From assembly GCA_013003255.1 (NCBI GenBank), contig JABDJZ010000395.1, positions 1-6,301 of the forward strand: a stretch of 6,301 nucleotides of DNA. Reading direction: 5' to 3'. Source of the DNA: Rhodothermales bacterium (GTDB taxonomy: Bacteria; Bacteroidota; Rhodothermia; Rhodothermales; UBA10348). The notes under the pieces are model-generated. The model made no database searches. It was not told where the DNA came from and saw only the letters and a program-made list of their open reading frames with translations. The stretch's first letter is position 1; each line of letters opens with the position of its first letter. The position numbers and the translations under genes are program-made. This document shows positions 1 through 5,213 of the stretch, piece by piece.

Positions 1-29
1 GCCGAGAGTGGGGTAGGAGAGGCGTCAGC

Positions 30-51
30 GCCGTTTGGCCTGTCAAGCGGC
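30..51. repeat. Hairpin repeat, copy 1 (upstream of LRR gene)
   Basis: An 8-bp inverted repeat, GCCGTTTG (30-37) and CAAGCGGC (44-51), is separated by a 6-base loop, GCCTGT. One pair is a T-G wobble. The element is nearly the same as the hairpin at 2343-2362: they share GCCGTTTG, then CTGTCAA, then CGGC, and differ by two extra loop bases and one G/A change that still permits pairing. It lies in the non-coding leader of the LRR gene. Its role is unknown. It could be an RNA structural element, a REP-like repeat or the trace of a duplication. Confidence 0.5.
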
Positions 52-71
52 CGGCTCGCAGGGGCGGAAGG

Positions 72-96
72 GTGTACCACACCGATGCCGTGTACC
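72..96. repeat. Short direct repeat GTGTACC, possible operator
   Basis: The heptamer GTGTACC occurs at 72-78 and again at 90-96, 18 bp start to start. The first copy also sits in a small inverted repeat, GGTGT (71-75) and ACACC (79-83). The pair is about 90-115 bp upstream of the LRR start codon, where a regulator could bind. The repeats are short and may be chance; no regulator is encoded in the window. Confidence 0.15.
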
Positions 97-187
97 TTTT
101 GCCGGATCCTTGCAAATCCAGGTACCCGACTTGTTTGACGCGAGAACTTGGCCGTGTGCGAACTCGAAGGTCCGCGTTGCCAGAACG

Positions 188-2278
188 ATGACTGGGCTGC
201 GTGTGGTCGCTTGGCTTCTCGCAGTATGGGTCTACGCTGCCCAGGTCGAGGTTTCAATGGCACAGCCAAGGGTCAGGTCTTTCGACACGCCCGGCCATGG
301 ACCTTCCATCAGTGCGGCTGATTCGATCGCGCTCCTGGCGATATACGACGCCACGGCCGGCGATACCTGGCTCAGCAGCGTCAACTGGAAGACGGGGCCT
401 GTGCATACCTGGTTCGGCGTTATCGCAAGTTCTGGCAGGGTGGTTGGGCTCCACTTGGTAGAGAACGGACTGAGGGGGACCCTGCCACCGCAAATAGGGG
501 ATCTCGACCAACTGCGTTCCCTGCGTCTCCCGGGGAATGAACTCTCGGGCCCCATCCCTCCAGAGATTGGCAACCTGAAGGCCCTCGCTGAACTCTGGCT
601 CAACAACAACTCCCTCTCGGGCCCGATCCCTGGCGAAATTGGGGGGCTGACGGGCCTGATTGATTTGGCCCTGCCCAACAACAAGCTCACGAGCATACCT
701 CCGGAGCTGGGACAGTTGTCGAAGCTGAAAGTGTTGTGGCTCAGTGGCAACCTCTTGTCGGGTCCCATCCCGCCGGAGATTTCGGGCCTGATCGACCTCG
801 TGTACCTCAATCTCAACTCCAATCAACTACAGAGCATCCCGGCGGAAATCGGAAGCCTGACCGCCCTGGAAGTAGTGGAACTTCGCCGCAATCGGCTGTC
901 GGGGCTGATCCCGCCCGAGATCGGAGATCTCACCAATCTTGTGCGACTGGACCTGAGTGACAACAGGCTCACCGGCGCCCTGCCCTCTACCATTGCCGGC
1001 CTCAAACATCTCGAGTTTCTCCAGCTCCGGAAGAATAGCCTGCAGGGCGTGATTCCCGCTGAAATCCGGGGGCTCGAAAGAGTCGAGTCCATCGACCTGG
1101 GCTCGAATCAGTTCGGAGGGGCCTTGCCGCCTGAACTTGGAATGCTCGGGGGACTCGAGTACCTCGACCTCAGTGGCAACCAACTCTCGGGCGCCATCCC
1201 AGCGGAACTCGGCAACCTACTGATGCTGAGAAGGCTCTACCTCGACGTCAACTACTTCACTTCGCTGCCAGAAGAGTTGGGACAACTCACGGCCTTGGAA
1301 CGATTGGACCTGAGGCAAAACCTGATCACAGGTCTCCCCGCCGGCCTTGGCGGAATGAGCAGCCTGGAGGTTCTGTACATGTTCAACAACCGGTTGACCG
1401 GGACCGTACCCGCGACGTTTGGTGAGCTTATCAGCCTGGAGGAACTAGACCTTGAGATGAACCAACTGGAAGGCCCCCTTCCTCCTGAACTCGGCGGTCT
1501 GAAGGCACTCCGAGTTCTTAACCTTGTAGACAACCAATTGACCGGACCGGTCCCGAGCGAACTGGGTAGTGCAGAATCCCTGGAGCACCTGCTGCTGTCA
1601 AAGAATCTGCTTTCCGGGGGGATTCCAGCCGAACTGGGTGAACTTGCCAAGTTGGAAATTCTGGACCTCGGCTACAACCAGCTATCGGGCCTCATCCCTG
1701 CGAGCCTGGGCGACCTCCCCAGCCTGAGAGAACTCGTCCTGGACAGCAATGATCTTCAGGGGGCACTGCCGGCCGCTCTAGGGCAATTGAGCACACTCCA
1801 TACCCTGAAGGTTCGGTACAACCCAAATCTGTCGGGCCCGATTCCGCTCTCGTTCACCCAGCTTGCGCTGAGCAACTTCTGGTACAACTTCACCGATATC
1901 TGTATCCCGCAGGATGCCTCCATCGAGACCTGGATCGCCTCGATTCATGGGTTCTATGGAAATGGCCTCGACTGTGAGGTTTCCACGTCCCTTCGGGATG
2001 ATCCGGGACCTGGCGTCCCGTGCGAGATGCAGGCGCCATATCCCAATCCGCTTAGTGATACTGGGACGGTGTCCTACTCCATCCCCGAGGCCGGTGAGGT
2101 GGACATCGACGTTGTTGACGTGCTCGGGCGCGTTGTTCAGGCGGTCGCAATGGGCTTTCAGCAGGCCGGTCCACACATGATGTCGATTGACGCTGCAGGC
2201 CTTCAGGCTGGGCCCTATGTCGTGAGGCTAAGAGCAACTTCATGCAGCTCAAAGCGGCCCGTCGTCGTCGTTAGATAG
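188..2278 (+). CDS. Secreted leucine-rich-repeat protein with T9SS C-terminal sorting domain
   Basis: This is a 696-residue exported protein, probably surface-attached or released, with a ligand- or protein-binding repeat solenoid. The ATG at 188 was chosen because it starts a signal peptide (MTGLRVVAWLLAVWVYAAQ); the frame stays open back to base 35, but those residues look non-coding. Residues about 43-87 form an N-terminal cap (ALLAIYDATAGDTW, then WFGV and GRVVGL) like those of bacterial LRR proteins. Residues about 88-563 hold 19 full repeats and one degenerate repeat of the form LxxLxLxxNxLSGxIPxELGxL. Most are 24 residues; repeats 4, 6, 12 and 13 have 23, lacking one residue before the IP or LP. 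A Cys-containing cap follows. Residues 617-696 form a T9SS type A sorting domain (PYPNPL, then VLGRVV, then GPYVVRL). No clear Shine-Dalgarno sequence is seen. A terminator begins 24 bp after the stop. The binding partner is unknown. The LRR and T9SS calls are secure; surface location is inferred from the family. Confidence 0.93.
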   Translation: MTGLRVVAWLLAVWVYAAQVEVSMAQPRVRSFDTPGHGPSISAADSIALLAIYDATAGDTWLSSVNWKTGPVHTWFGVIASSGRVVGLHLVENGLRGTLPPQIGDLDQLRSLRLPGNELSGPIPPEIGNLKALAELWLNNNSLSGPIPGEIGGLTGLIDLALPNNKLTSIPPELGQLSKLKVLWLSGNLLSGPIPPEISGLIDLVYLNLNSNQLQSIPAEIGSLTALEVVELRRNRLSGLIPPEIGDLTNLVRLDLSDNRLTGALPSTIAGLKHLEFLQLRKNSLQGVIPAEIRGLERVESIDLGSNQFGGALPPELGMLGGLEYLDLSGNQLSGAIPAELGNLLMLRRLYLDVNYFTSLPEELGQLTALERLDLRQNLITGLPAGLGGMSSLEVLYMFNNRLTGTVPATFGELISLEELDLEMNQLEGPLPPELGGLKALRVLNLVDNQLTGPVPSELGSAESLEHLLLSKNLLSGGIPAELGELAKLEILDLGYNQLSGLIPASLGDLPSLRELVLDSNDLQGALPAALGQLSTLHTLKVRYNPNLSGPIPLSFTQLALSNFWYNFTDICIPQDASIETWIASIHGFYGNGLDCEVSTSLRDDPGPGVPCEMQAPYPNPLSDTGTVSYSIPEAGEVDIDVVDVLGRVVQAVAMGFQQAGPHMMSIDAAGLQAGPYVVRLRATSCSSKRPVVVVR

Positions 2279-2302
2279 GCCGCCGACCTACCCGGAAACC
2301 AC

Positions 2303-2338
2303 AAAAAACGCCACCCAGTAGGCCTGGGTGGCGTTTTT
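2303..2338. terminator. Bidirectional rho-independent terminator
   Basis: A perfect 10-bp GC-rich stem (CGCCACCCAG 2309-2318 with CTGGGTGGCG 2324-2333) encloses the 5-base loop TAGGC. It is flanked by six A on the left (2303-2308) and five T on the right (2334-2338), so it gives a U-tract in both directions. On the plus strand it ends the LRR transcript 24 bp after its stop codon. On the minus strand it ends the transcript carrying tRNA-Leu. The convergent gene arrangement matches this double use. Confidence 0.93.
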
Positions 2339-2342
2339 CTCG

Positions 2343-2362
2343 GCCGTTTGCTGTCAAACGGC
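2343..2362. repeat. Hairpin repeat, copy 2 (tRNA-Leu 3' trailer)
   Basis: A perfect 8-bp inverted repeat, GCCGTTTG (2343-2350) and CAAACGGC (2355-2362), has a 4-base loop, CTGT. It lies 10 bp beyond the tRNA-Leu 3' end and 4 bp outside the terminator U-tract. In the minus-strand transcript it would form a second hairpin between the mature tRNA end and the terminator, where it could affect 3' processing. It nearly matches the hairpin at 30-51. Confidence 0.6.
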
Positions 2363-2372
2363 GTTCTCAGTG

Positions 2373-2456
2373 TGCCCGGGACTGGAGTCGAACCAGCACG
2401 TCCTTGCGGACACCGCCCCCTCAAGACGGCGCGTCTACCTATTCCGCCACCCGGGC
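2373..2456 (-). tRNA. tRNA-Leu (anticodon GAG)
   Basis: This is an 84-nucleotide class II tRNA. Read on the minus strand, it has a perfect 7-bp acceptor stem (GCCCGGG with CCCGGGC), a D-arm containing GGAATAGGTAGAC, and the anticodon stem CCGTC/GGCGG around the loop TTGAGGG, which gives anticodon GAG (reads CUC/CUU leucine codons). The long variable arm GTCC-GCAA-GGAC is typical of tRNA-Leu. The T-arm is GCTGG/CCAGT with loop TTCGACT. The discriminator base is A (2373). CCA is not encoded, so it must be added enzymatically. Downstream are a hairpin and then the terminator. It may have its own promoter near 2500 or be read through from the lipoprotein gene. Confidence 0.96.
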
Positions 2457-2497
2457 AGGGTGGGCAACTCGAACTGGCCGAGTCGCGCGCAGAACCG

Positions 2498-2505
2498 CAA
2501 AGATA
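2498..2505 (-). promoter_or_regulatory. Candidate Bacteroidota-type -7 box for tRNA-Leu
   Basis: The minus strand reads TATCTTTG, an exact match to the Bacteroidota -7 consensus TAnnTTTG, 41 bp upstream of the tRNA 5' end. That spacing would give a short leader for RNase P to remove. No convincing TTG-type -33 element is present at the expected distance, so the call is tentative. Confidence 0.4.
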
Positions 2506-2559
2506 CACCGTTGGATCCCATCGGGTAGTGCCGGGTGCGCTCTTAACGATTACTTCGGT

Positions 2560-2676
2560 GAAACCAGCGGCCTCGCATTGCGGGATCGACGGGCCTCAGC
2601 CTCCCTGGGCCGGCACCGCGTCCGCCCCCGCGCGCTACCCGCTCCGAATCACCGCCGACAGCGAAACCAGCGGCCT
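2560..2676. repeat. 14-bp direct repeat pair at and after the lipoprotein 3' end
   Basis: GAAACCAGCGGCCT occurs at 2560-2573 in the non-coding gap and at 2663-2676 inside the 3' end of the lipoprotein gene, 103 bp apart. On the minus strand both encode Ala-Arg-Pro-Leu-Val-Ser when the neighbouring bases are included. The downstream copy runs on for Pro-Lys and then a TAA stop. It is out of frame with the lipoprotein and looks like a small remnant of a duplicated gene end, though chance cannot be excluded. Confidence 0.35.
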
Positions 2677-3285
2677 GGCAGTCTCCACGTGCGGAGACCT
2701 GACCAGCCTGCCAAGAAGCGCCTCAACATCACGCCGCGTCCCCTTGACGCCCCGAAACGGGATCTTCAGTTCGTAGTGTCCGCCGGGAGCGGCCTTAACC
2801 CGGACGCGGCCGAAAGGGCCATACACGTCGGCGATGTCCGGCAGGCGGGATGATTCCCGCAGGGTGAGTCCAAGATGTCCGGGCAAAGCCACCGCAACCG
2901 TGGATTTGAACATCAGCACCTTGTCCGACAGACTGTTGAGGCCACTGTTCAGGGTGATGTCGGTGAACTTGGCCGGGAAGTAGCCAGGGACGTCCACGAT
3001 GATGTCGGCCAGTCCGGCCCTGAGACCTTTCAGGACAATGCGGTTGTCATTGGTCTGGAATCGCCCGAAGGCCAGGGTGTCTGCGTAGGTGGCCGGATTC
3101 AGCACGAGGACGTCCACACACTGCACGCGGCGAGAGCCGGTGGAGCCGGTGCCGTCTTCTTCGACCACCGCGAAGTCCAGAGAGGCACTTCCGGTACCCA
3201 CCTGGGGCGAACTGAAGGGCACGGCACACGGGTCAGGTTGGCAACCCGCGAGGAGGACAATCAGACCGGTGAGAAGCGCCCGCAT
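2635..3285 (-). CDS. Putative lipoprotein of unknown function
   Basis: I do not recognise the family. The ATG at 3285 gives 216 residues beginning MRALLTGLIVLLAGC, a lipoprotein signal peptide with lipobox LAGC; Cys15 would be acylated, placing the protein in the cell envelope. A TTG at 3297 would add four residues and is less likely. Two more cysteines follow, one four to five residues after the lipidated Cys and one in RVQCVDV. The mature part alternates short hydrophobic strands and turns. The stretch GLRAGLADIIVDVPGYFP resembles the edge strands of carboxypeptidase-regulatory or similar Ig-like folds, which is only an impression. The C-terminal third is rich in Arg and Lys. It lies 114 bp after the metalloprotease-like gene on the same strand, so shared transcription is possible. 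No U-tract terminator follows it before the tRNA. Confidence 0.75.
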   Translation of the reverse strand: MRALLTGLIVLLAGCQPDPCAVPFSSPQVGTGSASLDFAVVEEDGTGSTGSRRVQCVDVLVLNPATYADTLAFGRFQTNDNRIVLKGLRAGLADIIVDVPGYFPAKFTDITLNSGLNSLSDKVLMFKSTVAVALPGHLGLTLRESSRLPDIADVYGPFGRVRVKAAPGGHYELKIPFRGVKGTRRDVEALLGRLVRSPHVETARPLVSLSAVIRSG

Positions 3286-3297
3286 GGCCAAGACCAA

Positions 3298-3411
3298 CCC
3301 CGATGGGGACCTCGGGTTCGCGCCGGTCGGCGCCCGGCCGAGCGAAGGCCGGCCTGACTGGATCTCCCGCTGGCACTCCGGCTAAGCCCACCTGCTGAGC
3401 AAGGGCCGTCC
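3298..3411. other. Hairpin-rich gap between metalloprotease-like and lipoprotein genes
   Basis: This 114-bp gap has no gene. It holds three small GC-rich inverted repeats close together: CCCC-GAT-GGGG (3298-3308), GCGCC-GGTC-GGCGC (3320-3333) and CCGGCC-GAGCGAA-GGCCGG (3334-3352). The last two abut. None has a U-tract, so they are not standard terminators. In the minus-strand mRNA they would sit just before the lipoprotein start codon and could affect its translation or mRNA stability. No TAnnTTTG box was found. High GC makes such stems common by chance. Confidence 0.35.
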
Positions 3412-5196
3412 CTACCGCACCACCGGCACCTTCAGTGATTCCACCCTCCGAGGCGTAACCAGGCGCGCCACATAGACGCCACTCGGAAACGGCGTGGATG
3501 ACCAAAACACTTCACGGGGCCCTGGAGCCGCAGATTCCAGGACCACCTGATCAACCCGTCGTCCCTGGATATCAAAAATCTCGAGCCGGACCGGGCCGGG
3601 CTCCTCGACTTCGAAAGAGAACAGCGTGGAGCCGGAGACGGGGTTCGGGTAATTGCTGAGGACCGACAGGGATGGTTGGTCGTCAGGCTTGTCGATACTC
3701 AGGACGTTGGCCACGTTCACAAAGACGTCCCGCTCCACCGAGGCACCCAACTGATCTTCCGCCCTGACCCTCACGGTGCTTGAACCGCTGGTGGGCCTGC
3801 CATGGATCACTCCGCTGAAGCCATCCAGCTCAAGCCCGGCGGGCAGCGTGCCGGAGACAATCTCCACGTGGTAATCGGGGACGCCACCTGAAATCGGGGA
3901 GCCGACGTACTCGGACCCGGTCGAACTCAGGGCGACCTCGGCAGCGATGGACAAGTCCCGAAATGGCGTGGTGTCACGCAGTTCGTATCCCACTTCGCGA
4001 GCCATGAGCAGGTCCGTTTTGGTGGGGATCCAACGGTACGGAGACATGATTCCCTCGCCGCTGGCGCCTTCGGAGCCGAACACGCCGCGACGACTCGCGG
4101 GGTCGACGATCTCTTTCTGGTTGGCACTGTCGTAGAGGTGGTCATATTCGTCAACCGAAATCGGCTTGCCGAGATAGGAGACGATGTCGACGGCCGTCGA
4201 CCCACCGGAATCCTTGAGCTGGTCCCAGCGCCTGTGCCCCTTGCTGAAGAAGAGTGCGTGCGCTATTTGATGGTGGACGATCGAATAGAAGTCAGCCATC
4301 CCCCGAGGATGATTGTCGTTTCGCCACCAGTCGTTCTCGCTACTGTAGAAGGCCCAGCCCAGCACATTTCGATTGCCTCGAATATCCATGGCCACGTGGC
4401 CGGCCGAGACCAGGTCGATGGGCCATCCGTCGCGCGTCTGGTACGCGCCCGTGGCCGCCCCGCCGGAGTAGAGGCCGACGTTTCGCATCCCCCATGCATA
4501 GAGGAGGAAGCCGCGATACGCACTCTGATTCGTGACCCAATAGCCTGAGAGGAATCCGTCGGCGTTCCAGATCCAGCTGCGGCTGGCTCCCCGGATAGTC
4601 TCGTCCATATCCCCGGCGCTCAGGAAATAGGCCCAGTCATCGGCCGCCTTTCGAGTCTCCTCCAGCACGCGGGGGTTGGTGTAGAAATTGGTCGCGTCGA
4701 AAGACGTGTCCAGCGTGATGGGGAAGTCAATGGGCCGGTCCTGATCCTGGTCCTCCACCAGAATGGGGATGACGATGTTCTTCTGCCCGGATGTGGCCGT
4801 GTGGATCCTGATCCGGAGGGAATGGGCTTCATCCAGGGCGTCCCGGTCCGGCCAGATGGCCATCACGACGGGTTGGGCCACATCACCCTTGGGGAGGTTC
4901 AGTGTCAAACTCGGCCCGGTATCACCGACGGTGGACGGTTCTGACCGGCTCAATCTGCGGTCTGCGAAATGGAGCCTCGGATTACTACCGGTTATGACAG
5001 CCAGAGCTGGCTTCCATTCCTCGGGGACGTCCAGGGTGAACTCCACGGCCGGATTGGCGATGTAGCCCTCCCAATCAACCAGTTTGATGGCCTTGGCCTG
5101 GAGATCCCTTCCGAAACGGTCAGATACAGCAATCTGGCCGGCACTGTCGAGCACAGTGGCGGCGAGGAGGACCAGAAAGGTCAGAACGCTCCTCAT
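3412..5196 (-). CDS. Secreted metalloprotease-like protein with HQxxH site and T9SS sorting domain
   Basis: This is a 594-residue exported protein. Residues 1-20 are a signal peptide (MRSVLTFLVLLAATVLDSAG). Residues about 21-150 are a beta-rich N-terminal region. Residues about 160-410 resemble a secreted zinc-metalloprotease domain: DTSFDATNFYTNP, WIWNADGF, a DWW segment, then the helix HHQIAHALFFSKGH and the segment GIMSPYRW (Met384), which resembles a metzincin Met-turn. His309, His313 and probably His321 could bind zinc, but the catalytic Glu of HExxH is Gln310 (codon CAA), so hydrolysis is unlikely. Residues about 419-497 resemble a putative Ig domain (GTLPAGLELDGFSGVIHGRP). Residues 515-594 are a T9SS type A sorting domain (NYPNPVSGST, then IQGRRV, then SGVYVARL). 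The start lies 17 bp after the sulfatase stop with only a weak AGGT before it, so co-transcription is likely. It may be a pseudo-protease that binds peptides or polysaccharide. Architecture is clear; function is inferred. Confidence 0.9.
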   Translation of the reverse strand: MRSVLTFLVLLAATVLDSAGQIAVSDRFGRDLQAKAIKLVDWEGYIANPAVEFTLDVPEEWKPALAVITGSNPRLHFADRRLSRSEPSTVGDTGPSLTLNLPKGDVAQPVVMAIWPDRDALDEAHSLRIRIHTATSGQKNIVIPILVEDQDQDRPIDFPITLDTSFDATNFYTNPRVLEETRKAADDWAYFLSAGDMDETIRGASRSWIWNADGFLSGYWVTNQSAYRGFLLYAWGMRNVGLYSGGAATGAYQTRDGWPIDLVSAGHVAMDIRGNRNVLGWAFYSSENDWWRNDNHPRGMADFYSIVHHQIAHALFFSKGHRRWDQLKDSGGSTAVDIVSYLGKPISVDEYDHLYDSANQKEIVDPASRRGVFGSEGASGEGIMSPYRWIPTKTDLLMAREVGYELRDTTPFRDLSIAAEVALSSTGSEYVGSPISGGVPDYHVEIVSGTLPAGLELDGFSGVIHGRPTSGSSTVRVRAEDQLGASVERDVFVNVANVLSIDKPDDQPSLSVLSNYPNPVSGSTLFSFEVEEPGPVRLEIFDIQGRRVDQVVLESAAPGPREVFWSSTPFPSGVYVARLVTPRRVESLKVPVVR

Positions 5197-5213
5197 ACAC
5201 CTGGAATGGAATT

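Noticed and set aside
93..101. TACCTTTTG as a promoter box for the LRR gene
   Set aside because: It has one base too many for TAnnTTTG, and no -33 TTG lies at the right distance.
35..187. In-frame extension of the LRR gene upstream of 188
   Set aside because: It starts from non-ATG codons, its residues look unlike a protein start, and it would bury the clear signal peptide that begins at 188.
232..1650. Minus-strand frames inside the LRR gene
   Set aside because: They mirror the repeated LRR codons (Ser/Pro/Gly-rich shadow repeats) and have no independent features.
2592..2611. Hairpin with GGCC ends just after the lipoprotein stop as a terminator
   Set aside because: The stem is short with a bulged base, and no T-run follows on the minus strand.
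2875..3357. 160-residue plus-strand reading frame opposite the lipoprotein gene
   Set aside because: It is an antisense shadow of the lipoprotein frame, with low-complexity His/Arg/Gly-rich content and no start context or domain.
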